Shown here one piece after another: positions 1 through 10,367 of a stretch of DNA of 64,000 nucleotides. Location of the stretch: NCBI GenBank assembly GCA_963281255.1, contig OY725496.1:1488001-1552000 (forward strand), in the 5' to 3' direction. Made by a program: the position numbers and the translations under genes. How positions within the stretch are numbered: the stretch's first letter is position 1; each line of letters opens with the position of its first letter. The stretch is from Aphrocallistes beatrix (lineage: Eukaryota; Porifera; Hexactinellida; Sceptrulophora; Aphrocallistidae). A model generated the notes under the pieces. The model was not told the origin of the DNA, did not search any database, and saw only the letters and a list, made by a program, of their open reading frames with translations.

Positions 1-226
1 ATAATACGACTCTCATAAAAAATGATGACTCTTCACAGTGTTATGACGTCATCATTACGCATCAAAAACTGACATATTTTGTGATTTTTCCAGTGATATC
101 GATTATAAATCACTAAGACAGACGAATTCACAGTTGGCATCTTCCTTGTAATTACTTTCATGTGAGGCTAGGCGCCCGAAGCAAAGTGTCCTCAAGCTGA
201 GCAGCGCAATCAAGCGAAGCGATTGT
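1..226 (-). repeat. Family H repeat copy, cut by window edge
   Basis: Opposite orientation to the full copy at 1478-2033. It keeps the TGATGACTC...GTTATGACGTCATCATTACG core and ends in a degraded GC head (GCAGCGCAATCAAGCGAAGC). The AT-rich half would lie left of base 1. Confidence 0.75.
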
Positions 227-1071
227 AGTAATGATAACATGCGGCAGCGGAGTTATATCTTTTGACCTTATTAGCTAGTAAACAGTTGGCGCAAGTGGAT
301 TTTCAAAATAGAGACACCACAAGAAATGCAATTCAATTTAGCAATCTCTTCTAAGAATATCAAAGTTACATCCGCAATAATTTTGATCCTACATTAATAT
401 CACCATCAATTTGTCGTTGTTTTCAATTACAATTAACTTATTCCATAAAGTTACTATATATTCTAGGATAAACTCAGATGGATACTTTAGACCACCACGG
501 CCGGTTAACTGTAAAGCCAAGAACTCGGGTTGTGAATCTTAATCAAGGAAACATTTGTCAATAGTCAGTTTTTCATATATTTATGTACTGCATATCCAGC
601 AATAAATGCTAATGACTGAAGTGTCTAAACTACATTCAATGAAAGTTAGATCATCAATTTCATCCAAGACTAGTTGGACATCGATTTAATCGCCATTATT
701 CTTATCGAAGGATGAGTATGAATCAATAAATCTGAATTGCTTATAAATCAGAATCTTGTTGTAAAGCAAAGACCTTTAATGTGTTGGATAACCGGAGGCG
801 GCGTTCAGTTTCAAGAATAGGAAGATGTGGGATATGATAGTTTTACCGTGACCTACGTTATATAAAGTATATTCACCAACTTCCATAACCGTGACCATTG
901 ATAAATGAAAGGCCACCGAATGTATATACAACATATCATAAAACAATTAGCCATCTATAATATATCTGAAGAATGTATTACAAGCATATTAAAAGTTGTA
1001 TACCAAAGTGAACATATTGAGAAAATCATGAAGAGTCATTATTCTGTTGCGCAATAAGCAATATATTGTAC
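227..1071. other. Unassigned AT-rich sequence
   Basis: I see no coding, RNA or terminal-repeat signal here. It may be UBR4 intron or upstream sequence, since the first placeable exon starts at 14091. Confidence 0.4.
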
Positions 1072-1477
1072 CAAATTGTTCATTTTCTGAACTGTTTTAA
1101 ACATATACTCTGAGCATTATTTACATGGAATTTATTTTGTACAACCAACTGGGGATGGGGTGATTCGAAAAATTGTGAGATTTTTAATGGAATGCTACTG
1201 CCTTTCCAGTGTTGCTATGGAAACCCATTTTGATCAATTGATGCTATATTGTGAAACTTCTTGCAACTAGGCATTCAAATATTATATATTAAATCGCAAG
1301 GATTGTGTCTGTTTGTTTGTTTGTCTGAATTGATGGAAGAATTGGCAAGTCATAGAGATACGAAAATTGGCATGTCGGTGTCAAATGATGAATCTACGAT
1401 CAAGTTCGAAGATCTAGGCAAAAATTTCACACCTTTGCAAAAAAATGGAAAACAATATTTCACACCTTTTCTATAAA

Positions 1478-2033
1478 ACAAGCGCGCTTCGCTTGCTTGC
1501 GCTGCGCGGCTGGGGGACACTTTTGAGTCCGCCGGAGACACCCTTTGAGCGCCTGGGTGCATTTATTAATTAAAAGGGAAATACCATCTCTAAATACGCC
1601 TGTCCTACTTTTATAATCGATATCACCCGAAAAATCACCAAATTTGTCAATTTTTATAATTTTTGAAGCGTAATGATGACGTCATAACATAGTGATGAGT
1701 CACCATTTTTTGATGATAGTTGCATCTTATGTGATGTATATTAATATACATATTATATTAAAATTTCAGCATTCTATCACTTAAAATGGCAGTTATAGTC
1801 GAAGAACTGAAATTTCTAAATATAAAAAGTGAGAATGACGTCATAATTCCATTATGAGTCTACATTTTCGTCTGAGGTCAGAACTTAGTGTAGCCATAGC
1901 CAAAAGATTCTCACATGCCCAAATCAGCTTTCTCCGCTTGGTATTTTCTTCAATAAATTCGTTACAGATATATATATACTATATATATACACACACACAT
2001 TGTACACATTAATCGAGTTTTAATAGTAAGGAT
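1478..2033 (+). mobile_element. Full-length family H element (HINE/Helitron-like, non-autonomous)
   Basis: This is the reference copy for the commonest repeat here. It begins ACAAGCGCGCTTCGCTTGCT, followed by a self-complementary block (GG-GGACACTTTTGAGTCC; in better copies GGCGGACAC-TTT-GTGTCCGCC). An AT-rich body follows, then two CRE-like TGACGTCAT palindromes, a TA/CA microsatellite, and the tip CATTAATCGAGTTTTAATAG plus TAAGGAT. No ORF is convincing. Read on the other strand, copies start TCCTTACTATTAAAACTCG directly after a host A, like the 5'-TC of Helitrons. The microsatellite next to the end recalls DINE-1/HINE elements. That class assignment is inference; the repeat itself is directly visible. 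Confidence 0.8.
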
Positions 2034-2218
2034 GCTATGTGCGGCTTTACTCACACAATAGAAATCATTGTACGACACTATTGTAGCCTGTCATTGTTAT
2101 TGATACTTTTCATAGAAAAACCTTAAGTAGATGTCTCAATGATATTATCGTGTATGGCAATAAAAAATAGTTTTGTTTATTTTCTCGCCTTTTTAAAAAA
2201 TATATTTTATCACCATTT

Positions 2219-2495
2219 GATGAATTTTAAAAAATTCGCTAGAGTCTAGCTTCCAACTGTTGACATTGGATCTTTTGAGGTGTAGAGTTCGAATATCTTT
2301 TTTTTTGTTTACTTTTGTTTACAATAGACGCATAAAATAGACAAATTCTAAAAATAGGTTGGAGACTAGCCAATTGTTGACATGGGATTTTAGGGGTGTG
2401 GTGTTCGAATATTATATTTTCAGATCAAAATGATAAATTGTTTGTTTACTTTGTTTACAATATTTATATAAAGTGAACAAATTCAAAATAGGCTA
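2219..2495. repeat. Two-copy tandem duplication (~120-150 bp)
   Basis: Bases 2219-2336 and 2337-2495 share ordered blocks: GAG-CTAGC, CAA(C/T)TGTTGACAT, GG(G)GTG, GTTCGAATAT, GTTTACTT-TGTTTACAATA and ACAAATTC-AAAATAGG. It is an imperfect local duplication with no coding content. Confidence 0.6.
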
Positions 2496-2512
2496 GATTG
2501 AGTAATTCCATA

Positions 2513-2584
2513 CTCCCGCAGGGAGGATCTGCGGACACAAAGTGTCAGCAAGCCGCGCAGCGCAAGGAAGCAAAGCGCGCTTGT
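2513..2584 (-). repeat. Family H GC-head remnant
   Basis: Only the palindromic head survives (GCGGACACAAAGTGTCAGC, GCCGCGCAGCGCAAGGAAGC, GCGCGCTTGT), in reverse orientation. The AT-rich body is missing. Confidence 0.7.
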
Positions 2585-2585
2585 C

Positions 2586-2792
2586 TGAACTAATTCGATA
2601 GACAATAGGCTACTTCCTATTCAGTTGTAATATAATTCGTATCCCCAAATTCGATTATTTCTGAGTTATGGTTCAAATTATACATTTTTTTAATTAAATA
2701 ACCCATGACTAAGATTTCATCAAATTTAGGCATACAAATTATATTAAAACTGAATAGAAATTAGCCTATTGTCGATCGAATAAGTTTAAACT
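2586..2792. repeat. Short MITE-like inverted repeat
   Basis: The ends are ~45-bp imperfect inverted repeats: AACTAATTCGATAGACAATA then GGCTACTTCCTATTCAG, against CTGAATAGAAATTAGCC then TATTGTCGATCGAATAAG. It directly abuts the family H head remnant. There is no coding content and the target duplication is unclear. Confidence 0.6.
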
Positions 2793-2996
2793 TTTATTCT
2801 AATTACTATAGATTTCATAATAAAGTATCAATTGCCCAAAATGGGTTTCCGTAGTAACTCAGGAAGACAGCAGCATTTCATTAAAAGTTTCACAATTTTT
2901 CGAAACACTCATTCCCAGCTTGATTGTACAAAAATTATGTGTTGATAGTAATGCATCGAAGTATGTTTAAAACAATTTCAGAAAATGAATAATTGG

Positions 2997-3443
2997 TAAC
3001 GAAATATCGCCTATTTTGAAACAGGATGATGACTAGTCATAATTTTCTGAACGAATATGTATACTTGGATATCCTTATTGTATTGCTTGTTATACATTCT
3101 TAAAGTCTATATCATGCTTAGCTAATGATTTATGTTATCTAGTTAAATGGTTGATAATCTGAGGAAAAACAGTACATGTATAAAACTGGTAAACGTTTGT
3201 TTACTTTACTTTCCTATATTTCCTGGCAGGGCCAACCATGTTTCAAACCAAATAACAACACAAGCTAAGAATGGAAATCGTTCGTCTTGGTATGTTAGAG
3301 GTCTTGAAGTATAAACGTTTACCTTTAAATAGAGAATTTATGTTACATTTTCCAAAGTTGAAGTAATATTTCAACAGTTGTGTGTATTGTTTCGCTCTTC
3401 TTGGTTACTCAGTTAATTGGGAAAGCGGAATAAGGCCGAATTA
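2997..3443 (-). other. AT-rich flank, possibly 3' part of the P-element relic
   Basis: This lies on the far side of the mariner insertion from the P-element-like relic at 4771-6003. On the minus strand just before 3443, one frame reads FGLIPLSQLT, like the segment that follows the KKWS motif in P-type transposases, and then decays. The link rests on this short match and on the mariner splitting the sequence. Confidence 0.3.
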
Positions 3444-4768
3444 CTACGGGCATTCAATAAGTAGTCGTTATCATAGTATACTTTCCCCAAAACAAGTAAT
3501 ATAATTAATATCAATGCTGCAATTTCTCGAACTACTCTCCTTGATGCTGTATAACTAGTATTAGCCTCTTAATCCAATCCAAAAAACTTTTTTGAAGTCT
3601 CCACGTGGTATACCTTTCATATACTGAAAAATCGCCGATCCGAGGTGAGGCCGACTTTCGAATTCCCTCCCTGAAAGGTGTTTCTTCAGCTTAGGGAAGA
3701 GCCAAAAGTCGCATGGAGCGAGGTCTGGTGATTAGGGAGGATGATCTAGCTCTACAACTCTCAGACTTTCCAACTTTTCCCTTACCAGCTTGGTCTAGTG
3801 GGGTCGGGCATTATCATGCAATAATCTCAATCCTCGAGTTCCAGTCCTTGGCCGTCGATTGTGGTAGAATTTCTCAACCTCAGATAGGCACTCACTCATG
3901 TAAAATGATCCAGTAATAGTGGTATTCTTGGGGACACAAATCTGGCACACTGGACCATAAGAATCAAAAAATATGCAGTACATAACCTTGGGGTTCCGGA
4001 AGTCATATCGAGGGATTATTGGTGGGTCCTGGCCTTTAGCTACCCATACTTTGTTAGCTTCCTTTGACAAAGGCTCGCTATAACGCACCCAAGTCTCATC
4101 ACCAGTCACGATCTCGAATAGACTCCTGGAGTCGGTTCTATCGAAGTCAGAAAGCAACTTTTGAGCACATTGAACCCTCTTAGTTTTCTGGGCCTGTGCT
4201 AGTGCATGCGGGACTCACCGAGCGCAGATTTTCCTAAATTGAAAATTGTCATGCACAATGGTATGAGCGGTTCCCGTTGAGACCCCAACTGCATTAGCTA
4301 TCTCCATCAATGAAATAGGGGGTCTTCTTCAAGTAATTCGGAAACCTCGAGGACAAATTTGTCACTGGCGCCGGAAATCGGCCTCCCTGCTCTGGGCTTA
4401 TCTTCTATCGACTCTCTTCCCTCACGAAAACGTCGGGTCCTGTCAACTATCGTGGAATATGGAAGAGTTATATCATTATAAACCTCCATCAAATCCTTGT
4501 GGATGTCGGCTGAAGAAACTTGGATCTTTACATAGGCTCGCTGCTCAGTTTTGAAATCTGCACTCTCGGAAGCCATAATAAATGCCAGTATATAAAAATG
4601 CCAAACTAATAATAGCCACAGTATTAAAACCAAAGCTCAGAATTGAAAAAGTAAAGTATCATTTGAAAGAGCATCGGTAGGGCTACATTAGATATGCTAA
4701 CCCAATTCTGAATCAAATGGAACAACCAAGATAAATTGCAATAACGACTACTTATTGAACGCCCGTAG
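3444..4768 (-). mobile_element. Mariner transposon, TIRs and TA duplication intact
   Basis: The ends are CTACGGGCATTCAATAAGTA and CTACGGGCGTTCAATAAGTA (inverted), continuing to 28 bp with one mismatch. A TA dinucleotide flanks each side (3442-3443, 4769-4770). The 1325-bp length is normal for a mariner. It sits inside a P-element/THAP9-like relic, so it is the younger of the two. Confidence 0.92.
3532..4575 (-). pseudogene. Mariner transposase pseudogene (DD34D)
   Basis: The frame opens at ATG 4575 (MASESADFKTEQRAYVKIQ) with the N-terminal paired-type HTH region and a GRESIEDKPRAGRP linker. The catalytic region follows: GDETWVRYSEP (first Asp), LLHDNARPH (second Asp) and SPDLAPCDFWLFP (third Asp). 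The frame is broken after about residue 90. A stop interrupts HALAQAQK-type sequence near 4190-4220, the frame shifts after HDNARPH, and PPYSPD reads PP-stop-SPD near 3735. A mariner transposase is ~345 aa, so this copy is dead. It shares many strings with the transposase at 11655 (VWVAKG, YGPVCQICVPK), so both belong to one mariner subfamily. Confidence 0.9.
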
Positions 4769-4770
4769 TA

Positions 4771-6003
4771 TTTCGAGAAATAATTACATGACCATTTTTT
4801 TGTGTTAAATAGAAATAATGATAACAAATACAGTTCTTGTGGTGTTTCAGAGGATAAGTTATGACCAAATATTTCCTCACCCTTATATGAGGTATCAGAC
4901 TTAGCGTGGATCTCATCTATCTGAACAATAACATTCGTCTTTTGAGAACTAAAAGACGAAGTTCCCCGGGTAAAGTAAGTACAAAAGTCGTTTTCCAAAC
5001 CCAAAGAAGAGTACAACTCTCTAATGTGCTAATATGTGGAAAATAACTATATTCTAAACTTTAGAGAAATAGGCAACTTGCAGATTACACCAGATGCGTT
5101 TTTATAGCCAGAATTTGCGTAATAACATTATTTCTCCTTCTCTTTTTGTAAATACCATTCTCTAGTTGACCAAGAATGAATTGAAATCTTCAGAACAAGG
5201 GATCCTTTTTCATCACTATATATTAGATTGCATAGAGTCTCTTCAATTTGTTATTTTGCTTTAGTTTAGAAATATGATGAGGATTTTCTTCTGAAGGGAT
5301 GAACTAAGTTTCATTGTAATCTTTAAACTTCTTTTCAATTTGTCGGATATCAGTTTATAGGATAAGTGGGGTAGAAATGGACTTCCAATATATTATAAAT
5401 ATCCTTTCACAGCTAAAATGAATTTACCTATAGAGAAACATCTGCACCAATATTATGATTTTCCATCTTAAGCAAAGAGAAATTTTCCAATTATCTTTTG
5501 GAATCCAAACTAGCCAGTCATTTGGAGTGATATTATCAAATCAAACTCATCTTGTATCCTTCTATATAACCAACCGAAACTTCCCTATATCTGCGTTCTC
5601 TGATCGATGTTGAGAATAGTTGGTTCAATAAATATTCCTCTTTGAAGTTGTAATAGAACCGAGTCAGTTTGATTATATTTGAAGAGGTAGAGGAATAATT
5701 TGACGTGGAACCAGGAAGGAGAGAGAGGACAGTGGCAAGATTTAATTTTGGTGTTCTGTGCGAGACCTCATAGTATGTGGCATTCCCTCTGGGTATCGTG
5801 TAATTGAATATCTTCCTTCTGAAAATGCTTAGCACACACATACCCTATTTTGAGGTCAGAAATATCGTCATTATAAATAGCACGCTCCCAAGCATGTCGT
5901 TACTCAGGTCGGCCATCTGGAAATTTGAAAACTGGGATGCAATCTCCTTGGATATAATTACCCCTACAACTATGGACAGAACAGTATCGGTGGGATTTGA
6001 AAT
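4771..6003 (-). pseudogene. P-element/THAP9-like transposase relic with THAP domain
   Basis: Near 5700-6001 (minus strand) a THAP zinc finger is readable across one stop and one frameshift. It has CSVHSC (C-x4-C), VFKFPDGRPE, a stop, RHAWERAIYNDDISDLKIGY, VCAKHFQKEDI (the C-x2-H half) and, one frame over, EVSHRTPKLNLATV, as at the THAP C-end. Near 4800-5050 the same strand reads HIRELYSSLGLENDF and NVIVQIDEIHAKSDTSYKG, with EEIFGH. This resembles the RNase H-like core of P-element/THAP9 transposases, where DEIxxKS carries the first acidic residue. The mariner at 3444-4768 truncates it just after KKWS. THAP is well supported; the P-element core rests on motif resemblance. It is non-functional. 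Confidence 0.65.
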
Positions 6004-6079
6004 GCATTAATTAATTACTAAAAATTAACATAAATCAGTAACAAGTTGATCAAACTATTTTTGAATATTTCTAACTGTA

Positions 6080-6636
6080 CAGGGTAATCCAAAAGTTCTG
6101 CAACTATAAATTTTACTTCATTGATTTGACTAAGATAATTTAGTCTAACTTTAAATCAGTTTGCATCTATGGAATCTACCACCCTTCTAGTTTAGAAATA
6201 AACACTATTCATTGCGCAAAATATTTTTTATACAAATTTTTGAAATATTATATACACGGGACTCCAATAATCTGATCTCAAAAATATCTCTCCTTATTAA
6301 ATATATTTATATCTTCCTATAGTCAGTTATTGACTCAAAATACTAATATATGACTATTTCTTTTGGTTTATTGACCGGGAATCACCAATAAGAACAACAA
6401 TTGTTAAAGTATAATCATAAAATGTACCAAGCAATCGAGATTTTTTTCTTTTTCCTAAACACACAAACATTTATGATCCACCTTAGCAAATATATCAGAA
6501 ATACAGGCAATTGGATTGCAAAATAATTGAAATAACCCTTATAATTCTCAAGTAAAACGAAATGTCGGATGCTAGATCCTCATGTGTAAGTATAATACTT
6601 CAGCAAAATTTTAAGCAGAACTTTTGGATCACCCTG
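6080..6636. mobile_element. Tc1/mariner-type MITE with TA duplication
   Basis: The ends are CAGGGTAATCCAAAAGTTCTGC and, inverted, CAGGGTGATCCAAAAGTTCTGC: 22 bp with one mismatch. TA flanks at 6078-6079 and 6637-6638. The 557-bp AT-rich interior has no transposase, so it is non-autonomous. Confidence 0.9.
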
Positions 6637-6638
6637 TA

Positions 6639-7053
6639 CATAGAAATTTGTTTAATAACAATCGATCAATATTAATATTGTATACTACTTCATCCATGGT
6701 GCAAAATATCAGCTTCGATAGTAGAACTGTTTCATCGTAACTTGATTACCATCATAACTTGATAATTACCATGGATGCACAAACTTCAATCGTAACTTGA
6801 TTATCCAGAGTTACTTGAATTAGAGTGTTAAGTTGAATTAGGATTCGACTGAGCACACTTGAAGTGTTAAATTGACAACCAACTTCCGATTTGAATAAAT
6901 TCGATGTTATTGGAAAGTGGATGAACAGACGTAGTATATGAAAATGTGTTAAAATTTTAATTTTTATCCCTTTTAGGCTAGTGAAACTGAGCACAGCCTC
7001 AACAATATTCTTAGTAGTTCGGCTATAAATTACAATTCAATACTTTTGTACCT
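6639..7053. repeat. Dispersed repeat flank (family F)
   Basis: Bases ~6895-7050 match 38325-38480, sharing AATTCGA(T/C)GTTA(T/C)TGGAAAGTGGA, GAGCACAGCCTCAAC and AATTACAATTCA. The segment is therefore the outer part of a dispersed repeat that continues into the foldback. No coding content. Confidence 0.55.
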
Positions 7054-7666
7054 ATATTTCTGAATAACAGGCATTTATGCAGTTAAAATTCATAAAATTT
7101 ATTGGGAGCTATAAGTTGGTAAAGTTGACCCTCATTTAGTTCCTAGTTACCAGAGTGAGCATGCTTTAAGCTTTGATATTTCAATCAATTGAAGATGTAG
7201 CTTAGTTGGATATATTATTAATTGATAAAGAATAGACACATATACGTTTTATGGGACGTGATTTGAATCGTATGAATTCACTGGTTTCTTAGGACTACGT
7301 CATCAAAGTTAGCTAAAATCCGAAATTTTGAATACTGACTTTCGGCGATTTTTCAACATTTTTGTCCCGCTTTTAGAGTTGATGCTCCATCAACGTATTC
7401 TTTATTACCTTAAATCTAATTTTAAATAATAAAAAGATGAGGCTGCTGATCGGTTTTTGGGAGTATTTCATTTTTAATCTCTCCAAATTTGAGCATCTTC
7501 CCAATAGGTAATGTTATCCAGCAACACTTGACTGAGAATTGATTGTGTATGAATAAGACTACTGACAAAGACTGTCTTTCCTGCTTAAACGTATAGTTCC
7601 GATAATGTCACTGATACATTTTTCTGGTGTGAATGTTTAGTAACATTATTGGAACTATATCTTTAA

Positions 7667-7783
7667 CTGTAGAATAACTAACATTTATATGTTTTCGCAC
7701 TTTTATGACTTCATCGCCATAGAAAATGGCTGGGAGACATCCGCGATATCGGGGACACTGTGTCCTCAGTGTGCATTCTACGT
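7667..7783. mobile_element. TTAA-flanked MITE (piggyBac-like), 117 bp
   Basis: Flanked by TTAA at 7663-7666 and 7784-7787, with short inverted ends (CTGTAGAAT / ATTCTACG). It is related in reverse orientation to the 103-bp element at 50748-50850, sharing GATATCGCGGATGT, GACACTGTGTC and CATTTATATG. A TTAA target duplication is typical of piggyBac-type transposition; the family is inferred. Confidence 0.75.
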
Positions 7784-7919
7784 TTAAGTATGAAAGACAG
7801 TCATTGCCAGTAGTCTCATCCTTACACAATCAATTCTCTCTATACAGTCTAGCGATGCTGGATTACATTACTACCTATTGGGAAAGATGCTCAAATTTAG
7901 AGAAATTAAAAATGAAATA

Positions 7920-8263
7920 CACTCGAACCTCTCTTATCCGGACCTCCGATATCCGGGCACCTCTCTCAACCGGGCAGCCCTTTCGACATTTAGTCAATAT
8001 GCATTGTCCTATTTTCAAGTCAATTATTAACCACAATTCCAGCAATCATTATCATGTAATATTATTTTTTGACATTAATATGTAATTAGTAAAACTGTGG
8101 GTTTTGCGTACTCGTATATTGTCTTGGTACGTAAATATTATAGAATAACCTCATGTGCATAGACATGATTTCGAATTATCCGGGCAAATTCTGTTATCCG
8201 GGCACCCTCTGTTATCCGGGCACCCTCCGGTCCGGCACTGCCCGGATAAGAGAGGTTCGAGTG
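7920..8263. mobile_element. Pogo/Tigger-type MITE with reiterated TIR motif
   Basis: TIRs start CACTCGAACCTCTCTTATCC (24+ bp) with TA at 7918-7919 and 8264-8265. The core TTATCCGG recurs inward (ATATCCGGGCACC, AACCGGGCAG, AATTATCCGGGC, then two TGTTATCCGGGCACCCTC units). The opposite arm of the host foldback shows the uninterrupted site (GAAATACTCCCAAAAA), confirming a clean TA insertion. Non-autonomous. Confidence 0.88.
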
Positions 8264-8636
8264 TACTTCCAAAAATCGATTAGCAGCCCTATATTTTTAT
8301 TATTTAAAATTAGATATAATATAATAAAGAATACTTTGATGGAGTATCAACCCTAAAAGCGGGACAAAAATAACTTTGATGATATAGTCCTAAGAAACTA
8401 GTGAATTTAAACGATTCAAATCACGTCCCATAAAACGTATATGTGTCTATTCTCTATTAATTAATAATACATCCAACTAAGCTACACCTTCAATTGATTG
8501 AAGTATCAAAGCATAAAGCATGCTCACTCTGGTATCTAGGAACTAACTGAAGGTCAACATTACCAACTTATAGCTCCCAAGAAATTTGGATTTTCTTATG
8601 AAATTTAAACTCATAAACACCTGTTATTCAGAAATA

Positions 8637-9139
8637 GACAGGGTGGGGAATAAGTTCTGCCACAAGCTTCATTAGGTATAAAAATTCTTATACTCAAACG
8701 ATCTTAGTTATTATGGTCCTTAGAGATTGTAATTCGAATATTCTCAATGATTTTAAGAGATTTTTCGATTCTATAACTTAGAAATGTGTTTTGTATAGTA
8801 AGTTTTGAGAAAAAAAATGTGTCCTGGTCCGCAGCAAAAATCGTGAATCAGGGCCCACTGCTTTTAAAGTTATCTTCCCAGAGTCTTCAAATTCTAGGAA
8901 AAATTAGCTCACACATTTTCCTCAAATACTCAAAATTTGTAGAGATATAAGATGCTCAGATCAGTGCATTTTGAAGACCAATAGTAGTAGTAGTAGTAGT
9001 AGCTGAAAATCAAATTTTTTTAACTTTTTGAGACTAGTCATTTAGAGAATACTAATTCTCGTTTACCCAAGCCATAATATCATGTAATTACCCTAAAATT
9101 GTTTCTTTCAAATATATTTAACTAACTAATAGAATTTTC
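8637..9139. other. AT-rich sequence with (TAG)n microsatellite
   Basis: It begins with a transposon-like end, CAGGGTGGGGAATAAGTTCT at about 8640, whose inverted partner I could not find. A short (TAG)n run lies at about 8985-9003. No gene is seen. Confidence 0.4.
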
Positions 9140-9397
9140 ATGGGGAAATTCGAATCTTGCTCATATATTGACAGCCCAAATTATTACTCATTTTCAAAAT
9201 GGAAGGAGCGAAGTGCTATAGCATCTCTCATTAAACGTTCGAAAACTGCTATACACCATGCGATAGCTCTGTACAAAAGTACTTCTTACATAATACCCCT
9301 ATATAAAATATGTGACCTCGCTGCTTCGAAGGATATCGGCAATAATTTCAGCTGGTATCAGGAAACACTGATATTGAAATGTTTAAAAATTTACTGA
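9140..9397 (+). pseudogene. Tc1-like transposase N-terminal remnant (tentative)
   Basis: The 85-codon frame contains SAIASLIKRSKTAIHHAIAL and then AASKDIGNNFSW. This resembles the two helix-turn-helix halves of Tc1 transposases (a 'LxRSKTAIxxAI' recognition helix, then 'SSKDI'). No catalytic DDE region follows in any frame. It may belong with the unpaired terminal sequence near 8640. The assignment rests on local motif likeness only. Confidence 0.4.
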
Positions 9398-10212
9398 ATA
9401 AGTACAAATAATTATGTTTACTTGACCCAAGCTTCTAATTAGAATCGTCTACTACTATACTACGTCGTATTAAACAAATATTTTCTTTGAATAATCATAA
9501 TGGTTGAATTAGTAACTAAATGCGGTGAATGGCTGAAATTACCAATTATCTTAAGTGGTCTTAAACATTTTTTGCAACTGTATAAATACATATGATAAAT
9601 GCTGATTTTATCATAAAATAGTGCCTAAATACATTACCATAGACCTAAGTGCTTCAAAGATAAATTCACAAACTCAGTGCTAGAATTTTGCAAACAAAGA
9701 GGATTTGATTATAAAAGAGAGATTTTGAGGGAAAACTTATAAACTGGCCTTTTCGGAGAAATACACGGCCGTGTCATTATTTCCCTAGCAACTAGTAACA
9801 CTATTAATCTCCAGAGTTATAGAATTAACAAGAAAAAGTCAATCGAATATTTTTGCTTTCACACTCAATAATTGGGTTAGTTGATAATTTCAAGAATTTT
9901 GGCACAGCACCTTAATATCGCACTCTATGCCGAATGTTGAATATAATTTGTTGAACGAAGGTTTAGCAGTGCTTTATACGTACAAGCTCTTGTATTTCAA
10001 TTCGATAATTATAATGTAATGATAGCTGGGAAATTTATGATCTTTTTCTGAATTGTTAGCAAATTTAAATTCGCTGATATAGTATTTGCTTTATTTTCAT
10101 AGCTACATTTATAATAATAACATATTAACTGACATTATTTTCAATTCAATTCAGGTAGTTTTAGCCAAATTTCGGTGGCCTCCATCATATCTAACGTAAC
10201 GTATATTATATA
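9398..10212. other. Unassigned AT-rich sequence
   Basis: No convincing ORF, RNA gene or repeat end found. Confidence 0.4.
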
Positions 10213-10367
10213 CCGGGTGGTCAAAAAAAAGTGTACCCTACATATCTTTTTCAATTTTTGCCATTTATTTTTGGTTTTGAAGCAATTGAACAATTTTTTT
10301 AAAAATATAGACAAATTGAAATTGAGAAAACAATTCGAAATCATTATAGCTGCTTTGGTATGGTCGT

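Larger units (their letters stand above)
1072..2996. repeat. Inverted-repeat (foldback) unit with ~170-bp arms
   Basis: Bases 1072-1243 and 2827-2996 are imperfect reverse complements, sharing for example TTCATTTTCTGAA and CGAAAAATTGTGA plus GGAAACCCATTTTG. The interior holds a full family H copy and smaller repeats. The arms look like the two ends of an old foldback element or two inverted copies of one dispersed repeat. Related sequence occurs near 21205-21305, 26935-27000 and 47515-47640. Confidence 0.6.
7054..8636. mobile_element. Family F foldback element, ~1.6 kb, with two nested MITEs
   Basis: The left arm (7054 to ~7610) and right arm (~7783-8636) are reverse complements, matching from TATTTCTGAATAACAGG through GACACATATACGTTTTATGG to GAATTGATTGTGTA and GACTGTCTTTC near the centre. 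The right arm is interrupted by a 344-bp pogo-type MITE (7920-8263), and the centre holds a TTAA-flanked MITE (7667-7783). Without the inserts the arms are ~500-560 bp each. A second, non-palindromic relative lies at 38292-38990. No ORF is believable. Confidence 0.85.

Noticed and set aside
9140..9397. Upstream UBR4 exon
   Set aside because: The translated motif (RSKTAIHHAIAL) resembles a Tc1 transposase HTH, not UBR4.
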